Below are positions 1 through 7,298 of a stretch of DNA of 64,000 nucleotides, piece by piece (position 1 is the first letter of the stretch; each line of letters starts with the position of its first letter). The DNA comes from Cellulosimicrobium marinum. Lineage in GTDB: Bacteria; Actinomycetota; Actinomycetes; Actinomycetales; Cellulomonadaceae. The notes under the pieces are model-generated. The model saw nothing but the letters and a program-made list of their open reading frames with translations, was not told the origin of the DNA and did no database searches. The stretch spans positions 124,001 to 188,000 of the forward strand of contig NZ_JAJBZH010000002.1 of the NCBI RefSeq assembly GCF_020551945.1, in the 5' to 3' direction. A program made the position numbers and the translations under genes.

Positions 1-1
1 G

Positions 2-328
2 ACGAAGGGCATGCGCGTCATCGTGCAGGGCCGCCTCGTCCAGCGCTCGTACGAGACCCGCGAGGGGGAGAAGCGCACCGTCGTCGAGCTGCAGGTGGAC
101 GAGATCGGTCCCTCCCTGCGCTACGCCACCGCGAAGGTCACCCGGGCCCAGCGCTCGGGCGGCGGAGGCGGCGGCAACTTCGGCGGCGGTGGCGGCTTCG
201 GTGGCTCCGGTGGAGCCTCCGGCGGCGGCGGATTCGGCGCCTCGGGCGGCGGTCAGCAGAACGACCCGTGGGCCACGGCAGGCCCCGCGTCGTCCGGTGG
301 TTCGTTCTCGGATGAGCCCCCGTTCTGA
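2..328 (+). CDS. ssb: Single-stranded DNA-binding protein, 3' part
   Basis: C-terminal part of SSB, which coats single-stranded DNA during replication and repair. The reading frame is open at the left edge, so the true start lies outside the window; the ATG at position 11 is an internal Met of the OB fold. Visible parts are the last OB-fold strands ([18 protein letters not shown]), a long Gly-rich linker, and the acidic tip DEPPF that SSBs use to bind partner proteins. It precedes rpsR and rplI, the usual rpsF-ssb-rpsR-rplI order of actinobacteria. Identity is very secure; only the 5' end is missing. Confidence 0.96.
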   Translation, partial: TKGMRVIVQGRLVQRSYETREGEKRTVVELQVDEIGPSLRYATAKVTRAQRSGGGGGGNFGGGGGFGGSGGASGGGGFGASGGGQQNDPWATAGPASSGGSFSDEPPF

Positions 329-419
329 TCGCCCGCCTCACCCAGAACACCCGACATCCCGTGCCCGACGCCGCGTGAGCGGCCAGGGCGGGGATCGCAC
401 CTTGTAGAGGAGCAACACC

Positions 420-656
420 ATGGCGAAGCCTGTGGTGCGCAAGCCCAAGAAGAAGTCCAACCCGCTGAAGACGGCCAAGATCGAGTCGGTCGACTACAAG
501 GACACGGCGCTGCTGCGCAAGTTCATCTCCGACCGCGGGAAGATCCGTGCACGTCGCGTGACCGGCGTCTCCGTCCAGGAGCAGCGTCAGATCGCCCGTG
601 CCGTCAAGAACGCGCGTGAGATGGCCCTGCTGCCGTACACGTCGACGGCTCGCTGA
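420..656 (+). CDS. rpsR: 30S ribosomal protein S18
   Basis: Small basic 78-residue protein with the typical S18 sequence ([20 protein letters not shown], then [21 protein letters not shown]). It sits on the 30S platform next to S6. The ATG follows a purine-rich ribosome binding site (gaggagcaacacc). It lies 91 bp after ssb and 17 bp before rplI, almost certainly in one transcript. Length is normal for the family. Confidence 0.98.
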   Translation: MAKPVVRKPKKKSNPLKTAKIESVDYKDTALLRKFISDRGKIRARRVTGVSVQEQRQIARAVKNAREMALLPYTSTAR

Positions 657-673
657 GCGGGGAGGGGAAGAAC

Positions 674-1123
674 ATGGCCAAGCTGATCCTGACCCACGAG
701 GTCACCGGTCTCGGTGAGCCGGGCGACGTCGTCGAGGTGAAGGACGGGTACGCCCGTAACTACCTCGTCCCGCGCAAGCTCGCCACGCCGTGGTCCAAGG
801 GCGCCGAGTCGCAGGTCTCCGCGATCCGCAAGGCGCGCAAGGCCCGCGAGATCGCGTCGCTCGACGACGCGAAGGCGATCCGGGACTCGCTGCAGTCCAA
901 GCCCGTCGTCGTCGAGGCGAAGGCCGGCGCCGCCGGTCGTCTCTTCGGTGCCGTGACGACGGCGGACATCGCGTCCGCGGTCGCCGCCGCCGAGGGCCCC
1001 GCGGTCGACAAGCGCAAGATCGAGATCGGTCAGCCGATCAAGTCGACGGGTGACTACACGGTCTCCGTCCGCCTGCACCCCGAGGTCTCCGCGACCGTCG
1101 CGGTGAAGGTCGTCGCTGCCTGA
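674..1123 (+). CDS. rplI: 50S ribosomal protein L9
   Basis: A 149-residue L9. The N-terminal domain has the family signature ([31 protein letters not shown], shown here only in outline), followed by the central connecting helix and a C-terminal domain with [17 protein letters not shown]9 binds 23S rRNA at the base of the L1 stalk. A strong ribosome binding site (ggggaggggaag) precedes the ATG. It closes the ssb-rpsR-rplI block and is followed by a strong hairpin. Confidence 0.98.
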   Translation: MAKLILTHEVTGLGEPGDVVEVKDGYARNYLVPRKLATPWSKGAESQVSAIRKARKAREIASLDDAKAIRDSLQSKPVVVEAKAGAAGRLFGAVTTADIASAVAAAEGPAVDKRKIEIGQPIKSTGDYTVSVRLHPEVSATVAVKVVAA

Positions 1124-1162
1124 TCCAGCAGGACCCCTGAGCCCTCGGGCTCGGACGTCGAG

Positions 1163-1202
1163 GGCCCGGTGCCGTCGCTCCTCGCGAGCGCGGCACCGGG
1201 CC
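1163..1202. terminator. Bidirectional terminator between rplI and the MATE gene
   Basis: A perfect 12-bp inverted repeat (GGCCCGGTGCCG at 1163-1174, CGGCACCGGGCC at 1191-1202) with a 16-nt loop. It lies between two convergent genes, 40 bp after rplI and 11 bp from the end of the MATE gene, so it can serve both strands. There is no long T tract, as is usual in high-GC actinobacteria. Confidence 0.75.
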
Positions 1203-1213
1203 TTCGTGCGCCG

Positions 1214-2569
1214 TCAGGCGGTGCCGGTCACCATCCAGCGGGTGCCCCGTGCGCGGAGACCGGTGGTGACGGCGCGCGCCGCCATGAAGACCCCCGCGAA
1301 GGCGAGCCAGAGCCACGCGAGGCCGGCCGCGCCGTCGGGCGCCCAGTGGCGGACGGCGAGGGCGAACGGCGCGTACATGACGAGCGTGAGCATGCCGGCC
1401 CAGGCGAGGAAGCGACCGTCGCCCGCACCGATGAGGACGCCGTCGAGGACGAACACCCAGCCGGCCATCGGCATGAGCGCCCCGCACACGGCCATGCCCA
1501 CGGCGACGGCGGTGCGCACCTCGGGGTCGGTGGTGAACAGGAGCGCGAACCACCACCCGCCCGCGGCCATCACGACGCCGATGACCGCGCCTGCGGCGAC
1601 CCCCCAGCGCAGGGTGCGGCGCAGCACGGCGCGCACGCGCGGGACGTCGCCGGCGCCGAGGCCGTGACCCACGAGGGCCTGGGCCGCGATGGCGAGAGCG
1701 TCGAGGGCGAACGCGGCGAGACCCCAGACCGAGGTGACCACCTGGTACCCGGCGAGCGTGACCTCGCCGAGCCCGGTCGCGACGAACACGGTGAGGAGGA
1801 TGGCGAGGCGCAGGGAGAGGGTCCGGACGAGCAGCGGGGCGCCGGCGCGGGCGTTCGCCCAGATCCCCCCGGCGGCGGGGCGCAGGGACGCGCCGCGGCG
1901 TCGGGCACCCCGGACCACGACGGCGACGAGGACGGCGCCCATCGCGAGCTGGGCGACCGCGGTGCCGATGCCGGACCCCGCGATGCCCAGACCGACCCCG
2001 TAGACGAGGACGACGTTGAGCACCGCGTTGAAGGTCGCGCCACCGGCGGCGACCCACAGGGGCGTGCGGGTGTCCTGGAGGCCGCGCAGGACGCCCGTGG
2101 AGGCCAGGACGAGGAGCATCCCCGGCAGGCCGAGGGACGACCAGCGCAGGTACACCACGGCGTGCTCGGCGACGTCCCCCGTGCCGCCCATCGCGGCGAC
2201 GGCCCACGGTGCCGTCGTCCACAGGGCCGCGGCCAGGGCGACGCCGAGACCGAGGGCGAGCCACAGGCCGTCCACCCCCGACTGGAGGGCCTCGCGCTCC
2301 TCGCCCGCCCCCAGGCGTCGGGCGACGGCGGCCGTCGTCGCGTAGGCGAGGAACACGCACAGGCCCACGAGGGTGACGAGGAGCGTGGACGCGAGGGACA
2401 GGCCCGCGAGCTGCGCCGTGCCGAGGTGCCCCACCACGGCGGAGTCGACGAGGACGAACAACGGCTCCGCGACGAGGGCGCCGAGCGCCGGCACGGCCAG
2501 CGCGAGGATCTCCCGGTCGAGGGTCGGGCGGGGACGCCCCGGCGTGTCGTCGAACTTTCTTCCGTCCAC
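1214..2569 (-). CDS. MATE (DinF-type) efflux transporter
   Basis: Polytopic membrane protein of the multidrug and toxin extrusion family, expected to export compounds by cation or proton antiport. Twelve hydrophobic stretches in two halves are visible, beginning with ALAVPALGALVAEPLFVLVD, a DinF-like opening. The GTG at 2569 gives 451 residues, the usual length. The frame stays open up to 2905, but that extra N-terminus is Pro/Arg-rich and reads through the DnaA-box region, so it was rejected. No clear ribosome binding site precedes the GTG, so the start is uncertain. It is divergent from dnaB and convergent with rplI. Confidence 0.88.
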   Translation of the reverse strand: MDGRKFDDTPGRPRPTLDREILALAVPALGALVAEPLFVLVDSAVVGHLGTAQLAGLSLASTLLVTLVGLCVFLAYATTAAVARRLGAGEEREALQSGVDGLWLALGLGVALAAALWTTAPWAVAAMGGTGDVAEHAVVYLRWSSLGLPGMLLVLASTGVLRGLQDTRTPLWVAAGGATFNAVLNVVLVYGVGLGIAGSGIGTAVAQLAMGAVLVAVVVRGARRRGASLRPAAGGIWANARAGAPLLVRTLSLRLAILLTVFVATGLGEVTLAGYQVVTSVWGLAAFALDALAIAAQALVGHGLGAGDVPRVRAVLRRTLRWGVAAGAVIGVVMAAGGWWFALLFTTDPEVRTAVAVGMAVCGALMPMAGWVFVLDGVLIGAGDGRFLAWAGMLTLVMYAPFALAVRHWAPDGAAGLAWLWLAFAGVFMAARAVTTGLRARGTRWMVTGTA

Positions 2570-2903
2570 ACCCTGAGGGTAGAGAACGTGCTGGTCACAC
2601 GGCGGTCCGGGCGGTGTACACAGGCAGATCCGTGAGTTGTCCACACCGTTGTCCACCGGGTGTGCACAGCATCGGGCGCTGTGTCCACAGGATGCGGGAG
2701 TCTGTCCACCGGTGTGTGCACAACGTCGTTTGCAGGGCCCCGGAGGGAGATCTAGTGTCGCTGGGTCGTGACCGCCCGCACCGGCGGACGCGACCACCGG
2801 GACCGTCGCGTGGGTGGCCCGCGGTAGAACAGCTGGACGACGCGCGCGGGACCTGACGCGTCGTCCCGGAAGGTCGCGACGAGCGCGGGGGAGCGAGGGG
2901 CGC
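2570..2903. promoter_or_regulatory. DnaA-box cluster between the MATE gene and dnaB
   Basis: This gene-free stretch holds several matches to the actinobacterial DnaA box TTGTCCACA. These are an exact copy at 2637-2645, TTGTCCACC at 2649-2657, TGTGTCCACAGG around 2680-2691, CTGTCCACC at 2702-2710, and half-site-like TGTGCACA at 2661-2668 and 2715-2722. Six sites fall within about 90 bp, upstream of the replicative helicase gene. It must also hold the promoters of dnaB and of the divergent MATE gene. A role in DnaA-controlled dnaB expression or in DnaA titration is inference. Confidence 0.6.
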
Positions 2904-5225
2904 ATGTCGATCGACGAGCTCGAAGAGAGCTACGGCGGGTCCGGCCCCGCCGGGTTCGACCGCACCCCGCCGCAGGACGTCGCGGCGGAGATGAGCGTCC
3001 TCGGCGGCATGCTCCTGTCGAAGGACGCCATCGCGGACGTCATCGAGCAGATTCGCGGCTCCGACTTCTACCGCCCCGCGCACGAGCTCGTGTACGAGGC
3101 CATCATCGACCTCTACGGCCGCGGCGAACCGGCCGACGCCATCACCGTCGTCGCCGAGCTCACCAAGCGTGGTGAGCTCCAGCGCATCGGCGGCGCCCCG
3201 TACATCCACGACCTCATGGCCGGCGTCCCCACCGCCGCCAACGCCGGCTACTACGCGCGCATCGTGCGCGAGCGCGCCGTGCTCCGCAAGCTCGTCGAGG
3301 CCGGGACGCGCATCGTCCAGCTCGGGTACGCGACCGACGGCGGCGACGTCGACGACATCGTCAACAACGCCCAGGCCGAGGTCTACGCCGTCACCGAGCG
3401 GCGCACCACCGAGGACTACATGCCGCTCTCGGACATCCTCGGTCCGACGTTCGACGAGATCGAGGCCGCCCAGGGCCGCGGCGAGGGCATGACCGGCGTG
3501 CCCACCGGCTACTCCGACTTCGACCGGCTGACGAACGGCCTGCACCCCGGCCAGATGGTCGTCGTCGCCGCCCGTCCGGCCATCGGGAAGGCGCTCTCGC
3601 TCGACACGCCCTTGGCGACGCCGACGGGCTGGACCACGATGGGCGACGTCGCCGTCGGCGACCTCCTCGTCTCCGCCGACGGCACACCCACCCGCGTCGT
3701 CGCCGCCACGGAGGTGCTCGTCGACCGGCCCTGCTACGAGGTCGAGCTCGACGACGGCACCGTCGTCGTCGCGGACGCCGCCCACCAGTGGGTCACATCC
3801 ACCCGCGCACAACGGAGACGAGCACGTCGGGGCGAGACGCCCGAGACGTCCGTCCGCACCACCGAGGAGATCGCGGCCACGCTCCGGTGCGCGACCTCCG
3901 ACCGGCGCGCCAACCACTCGATCGCCACCGCAGCCCCCCTCGACCTCCCCGACGCCGACCTGCCCGTCCACCCCTACGCCCTCGGCGTCTGGCTCGGCGA
4001 CGGCAGCTCCCGACGCGCGGAGTTCACCTCCGCGGACCCCGAGATCGCCATGCGGCTGGAAGGACTCGACGAGCAGGCGTCCGGGTCGGACGACGGTCTG
4101 CGTGCGCTCGGCCTGAAGGCGGTCGACCACATCCCGACGCAGTACCTCCGGTCGAGCGTGTCGCAGCGGCGCGAGCTGCTCGCCGGGGTGCTGGACGTGT
4201 GCGGGTCCGTCACGCCCGAGGGCGCCGTGACCGTGCCGCTCCCGAGCGACCGGATCGCCGCTGACGTCCAAGAGCTGCTGCACTCCCTCGGGTACCGCAC
4301 GGGCAGGTCCGAGCCGCAGGTGGGCACGGCGTGCACGATCACCTTCACGACCGAGGACGACGTCTTCGCGCTGGAGCGCAAGCGCCTCGTCCACAAGGAA
4401 CGTCGCCGCCCGGGCACGGCGCGTCTGACGTCCCGCTTCGTGGTCGACGTCCGACGCGTCGCGTCCGTCCCGGTGCGCTGCGTCGAGGTCGACCACCCGT
4501 CGCACCTCTACCTCGCCGGTACGGCCATGGTGCCCACCCACAACTCGGTGCTCGGCATCAACGTCGCCACGCACGCCGCCGTGCACCACCAGATGGCCTC
4601 CGTCATCTTCTCCCTGGAGATGAGCCGCAACGAGATCACCATGCGACTCCTCGCTGCCGAGGCGAGGGTGCCGCTCACGCGCATGCGCTCCGGGAAGATG
4701 GACGACGGGGACTGGCAGAAGCTCGCCGGAACCATGGGCAAGATCGCCGAAGCGCCGCTGTTCATCGACGACTCCCCGAACATGTCGCTCATGGAGATCC
4801 GCGCCAAGTGCCGGCGGCTCAAGCAGCGTCACGATCTCAAGCTCGTCGTCATCGACTACCTCCAGCTCATGTCCTCCGGGAAGCGCGTCGAGTCCCGACA
4901 GCAGGAGGTCTCCGAGTTCTCGCGCGCGCTCAAGCTGCTCGCGAAGGAGCTCGAAGTCCCGGTCATCGCGATCTCTCAGCTGAACCGTGGTCCGGAACAG
5001 CGCGGGGACAAAAAACCCCAGATGAGTGACCTTCGTGAATCGGGCTCTATCGAGCAGGATGCTGACGTTGTCATCCTCCTGCATCGCGAAGATGCCTACG
5101 AGAAAGAATCGCCTCGAGCGGGCGAGGCAGATCTCATTGTTGCCAAGCACAGAAATGGTCCGACGGATACCATCACCGTCGCCTTCCAGGGGCACTACCA
5201 GCGCTTCGCCGACATGCAGATGTAG
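2904..5225 (+). CDS. dnaB: Replicative DNA helicase DnaB with intein
   Basis: Precursor of 773 residues. Removing the 318-residue intein leaves a 455-residue DnaB, the normal size. The N-terminal DnaG-interacting domain starts near PQDVAAEMSVLGGMLLSKDA. The RecA-like domain has Walker A ARPAIGK/S, split by the intein exactly between Lys229 and Ser548, and Walker B LVVIDYLQLM. The ATG at 2904 follows GAGCGAGGGG, and an upstream in-frame ATG at 2814 was rejected because the extra residues are Arg-rich and non-conserved. From about 4975 to the stop the codon use changes abruptly: many codons end in A or T, AGA is used, and GC is about 53-58%. Product function is secure; the origin of the 3' end is a separate question. 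Confidence 0.97.
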   Translation: MSIDELEESYGGSGPAGFDRTPPQDVAAEMSVLGGMLLSKDAIADVIEQIRGSDFYRPAHELVYEAIIDLYGRGEPADAITVVAELTKRGELQRIGGAPYIHDLMAGVPTAANAGYYARIVRERAVLRKLVEAGTRIVQLGYATDGGDVDDIVNNAQAEVYAVTERRTTEDYMPLSDILGPTFDEIEAAQGRGEGMTGVPTGYSDFDRLTNGLHPGQMVVVAARPAIGKALSLDTPLATPTGWTTMGDVAVGDLLVSADGTPTRVVAATEVLVDRPCYEVELDDGTVVVADAAHQWVTSTRAQRRRARRGETPETSVRTTEEIAATLRCATSDRRANHSIATAAPLDLPDADLPVHPYALGVWLGDGSSRRAEFTSADPEIAMRLEGLDEQASGSDDGLRALGLKAVDHIPTQYLRSSVSQRRELLAGVLDVCGSVTPEGAVTVPLPSDRIAADVQELLHSLGYRTGRSEPQVGTACTITFTTEDDVFALERKRLVHKERRRPGTARLTSRFVVDVRRVASVPVRCVEVDHPSHLYLAGTAMVPTHNSVLGINVATHAAVHHQMASVIFSLEMSRNEITMRLLAAEARVPLTRMRSGKMDDGDWQKLAGTMGKIAEAPLFIDDSPNMSLMEIRAKCRRLKQRHDLKLVVIDYLQLMSSGKRVESRQQEVSEFSRALKLLAKELEVPVIAISQLNRGPEQRGDKKPQMSDLRESGSIEQDADVVILLHREDAYEKESPRAGEADLIVAKHRNGPTDTITVAFQGHYQRFADMQM
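3591..4544 (+). other. Class 3-like intein inside dnaB, homing endonuclease probably dead
   Basis: An in-frame 318-residue insertion between GK and S of the P-loop, the known DnaB-b insertion site. It begins with Ala (ALSLDTPLATPTGWTTM) rather than Cys or Ser and ends in THN before Ser+1. The class 3 triplet can be read: Trp67 in AAHQWVTS (block B), Cys297 in VRCVEVD (block F) and Thr316 in VPTHN (block G). A LAGLIDADG endonuclease is inserted. Motif 1 is LGVWLGDGS, with acidic Asp137. Motif 2 is LLAGVLDVCGS, where the second catalytic Asp is replaced by Cys204. Splicing therefore looks intact and DNA cleavage probably lost. Codon use matches the chromosome. Confidence 0.88.
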
Positions 5226-5445
5226 CCTAGGGAGGTGTCGATATGCAGCCTACTTTTCTCATTCCTACCGCCATGTAACGTGGCTGTTTCTTTGCCTGTG
5301 GTCCATGTTTGGGCGGTCTGTTGTCGAAGTGATGGGCGTCTGGTGGGGTTCAGTCGATGACGAGTTCGTGCGGGGTAACGGTTCTACCGTCGGAGTGCTT
5401 GCTTAAGGGTTCGGTGTCTGTGTGTGTCGCGCGAGTCAGACTTAG
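5226..5445. other. AT-richer non-coding stretch after dnaB
   Basis: No gene is visible. The base composition is well below that of the chromosome and continues the foreign-looking composition of the dnaB 3' end up to the left end of the IS element. It may be a junction sequence of the island. No terminator hairpin was recognised. Confidence 0.5.
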
Positions 5446-5495
5446 TGGCAGGACCCGTTGCTTGCGGGTCTGACCTGTGAGGAGTCTGATCGTTC

Positions 5496-5813
5496 ATGGC
5501 AAGACCACCTGCCGTTCCGGCTGAGGAGAAGACCAGGATCGTGTTGTCGGTCCTGGTCGGCGAGGTCACCGTCGCCGAGGCCGCTCGCCGGGCGAAGGTG
5601 TCCGAGCAGTCGGTGGGGAACTGGAAGCGAGCGTTCCTCGAGCCCGGCAAGACCGGCCTGGCTGCCGAGAAGTCCGGGCCCTCGACGCGTGAGCGGCAGC
5701 TGAAGGCCGAGGTCGCCGAGCTGACCCAGGCTCTGGGCGAGGCGCACCTGGAGGCCCGGGTGTGGAAGACGTCCGCGGAGGGCCGGTTGGGCCCTTCGAG
5801 GACCTCGAGGTGA
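5496..5813 (+). CDS. IS3-type transposase OrfA
   Basis: 105-residue helix-turn-helix protein (EEKTRIVLSVLVGEVTVAEA, ARRAKVSEQSVGNWKRAFLE) followed by a Leu/Ala-rich helix that would form the OrfA coiled coil. It recognises the element ends. The frame closes at GPSRTSR, whereas the -1 frame continues with GPFEDLEVIRVEAGM. This fits either the programmed -1 frameshift usual in IS3 elements or a simple frameshift mutation in a GGGCCCTTC context near 5789-5797. Confidence 0.75.
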   Translation: MARPPAVPAEEKTRIVLSVLVGEVTVAEAARRAKVSEQSVGNWKRAFLEPGKTGLAAEKSGPSTRERQLKAEVAELTQALGEAHLEARVWKTSAEGRLGPSRTSR

Positions 5814-6745
5814 TCCGCGTCGAGGCGGGCATGCCGACCACGACGTTCTGCTCCTTGGTCGGCATGCCCGAGCGGTCGTGGCGGCGTTGGCCCGCGCAGG
5901 AGCGGCGACGAAGGGCCCGTGGCCGCGCCCGGCGCGCGAGAACGTGCGTGTGGCGGCGCGCCGCCACGCGCACGCGCACTCCGCGTGGGGCACCGCAAGG
6001 TCTGGGCCATGTGCCGCTACGACGGGCACCAGGTCTCCCAGGCCACCGTGCGGCGGCTGCTGCGCGACGAGAGACTGATCCTCACCTCCGCCTACCAGCG
6101 TGAACGCCGCCAGCTCGCCCAGCGACGCAAGGCCGCGTTCGCGACCGAGCCCACGGGTGCGAACCAGGTGTGGCAGCTGGACTTCTCCGAGTTCGAGACC
6201 ACCACCGGCGGCACCTGGCGCATCGCCGGGTGCCGGGACTGCTGGAGCAAGTACGAGCACCCGTGGCACACCTCGCCGACCGCGAACCAGCACGACGCGA
6301 TCGCCGCGATCGAGCTCGCGCTGGCGGACTGCGAGGCCATGTTCGGCCGACCCCTGATCGACGCCTGCAAGGTCGATGACGACGGGAACATCGTCCCCGC
6401 GGTGACGATAGTGACGGACAATGGTGGCCCGTTCCGCTCGTTCCGGTTCGAAGCGTTCATCACCGCCCACCCGAGCTACGGCACGTGCGCACCCGAGTAC
6501 GCACACCGGGTCAGAACGGGTCACGCGAACGCGGCTTCCAGTCCTTGAAGTACGAGCGACTGTTCCTCGAAGAGATCGACGACGTCCTGGCCCTGGTCGA
6601 GCACGCCGACGACTACCGCACCGAGTACAACACCGTGCGCCCCCACGAGGCCATCGCCTTCAACCGGCCCCTGGAGGTCCACCTCGGCTACGCCGACCCC
6701 CTCATCCCTAACTTTCCCGAGACCGAAACTCTGCCAACGGCTTGA
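5762..6745 (+). pseudogene. IS3-type transposase OrfB, multiply frameshifted
   Basis: The DDE integrase domain is recognisable but spread over four reading-frame segments. They are FEDLEVIRVEAGMPTTTFCS (from about 5790), a short segment around ATKGPWPRPAREN (about 5905-5985), the core KVWAMCRYDGHQVSQATVRR to VTIVTDNGGPF (to about 6475), and VRTPGQNGSRERGFQSLKYE to the stop at 6745. Catalytic Asp residues can be read in WQLDFSEF and VTDNGGPF. With about three shifts beyond the normal A/B junction, an active transposase cannot be made unless these are assembly errors. Confidence 0.75.
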
Positions 6746-6761
6746 CGCGGGACACTGGCAC

Positions 6762-6981
6762 CCACGCCGGCTACCAGCAGGCGCTCACGCCGACGACCTC
6801 GCCCGCGACAAGATCCTCGTTTCCCTACGCGCCACCGCAGAACGCGGCAACGCGCTGCTGAAGAACACCTGGCGCGCCCTACGCCTGGTCACCCTCGACC
6901 CGTCCCGGCTCACCGAAGATCACCGCCGCAGCACTCGACCTACTCCACCTTCAACGCGGAACCACCAGATTAACCTGGTGA
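6762..6981 (+). pseudogene. 3' remnant of an IS5-like (DDE_4 type) transposase
   Basis: Directly after the IS3 right end, one frame reads DLARDKILVSLRATAERGNA followed by LLKNTWRALRLVTLDPSRL. After a single frameshift near 6913 the next frame reads KITAAALDLLHLQRGTTR and ends TW-stop at 6981. This is the C-terminus of actinobacterial DDE_4-type transposases of the ERGNALLK.TW.ALR type. No N-terminal part was found to the left of the IS3 element. It shows that the site was invaded more than once. Confidence 0.65.
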
Positions 6982-7298
6982 GAACACCTCTCGGGCACTG
7001 TATTGAGTGGCCAGTGACAGCCCCGCCGTATTGGCGGCCCTCGGGTTGAGTTGGCTGGGCGCGTCTTCCTGGGCGAATTCGACCGTGACGACGCACCCCT
7101 CGCCTGCGCATCCTCCCGATGTTGACCTCCCCGGGGGGATAAGTGGGCCACCTGCTTGCGGGGCTTGACCGCGGGCTCGGGGTCGTCGGCTGGTTGCTGT
7201 GTGGGAACTTCACCCGGGCGTAGGCATCCACTGTCCGGCCTGTGCCCTCTAGTCTGCAGGCAGTCTGCTGATCCGTGAACGAGGAGGTGCTTCTCTCG
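6982..7298. promoter_or_regulatory. Gene-free leader upstream of the qat operon
   Basis: No convincing gene on either strand. It must carry the qatA promoter, since nothing upstream is co-directional and intact. A good ribosome binding site, GAGGAGG at 7281-7287, lies 11 nt before the GTG at 7299 and decides the qatA start. No clear -10/-35 pair or operator was identified. Confidence 0.45.

Larger units (their letters stand above)
5446..6760 (+). mobile_element. Decayed IS3-type insertion sequence
   Basis: An element of about 1315 bp with an orfA/orfB layout and an rve-type DDE transposase. Candidate terminal inverted repeats are imperfect: TGGCAGGACCCG at the left end (5446 on) and, on the reverse strand from 6760, TGCCAGTGTCCCG, giving TG...CA ends. 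No target-site duplication was found. orfB is broken by several frameshifts, so the copy is probably immobile. It abuts an IS5-like remnant on its right, which suggests nested or serial insertion downstream of dnaB. Confidence 0.75.

Noticed and set aside
1038-2635. Long overlapping frames on both strands of the MATE gene
   Set aside because: Arg/Gly/Ala-rich shadows typical of high-GC DNA.
2595-5195. An 866-residue minus-strand frame opposite dnaB
   Set aside because: His/Asp/Glu/Arg-rich antisense artefact; dnaB motifs are on the plus strand.
5440-6765. Target-site duplication flanking the IS3-type element
   Set aside because: Flanking 3-5 bp differ (left ..tag, right ccc..), so no duplication is claimed.
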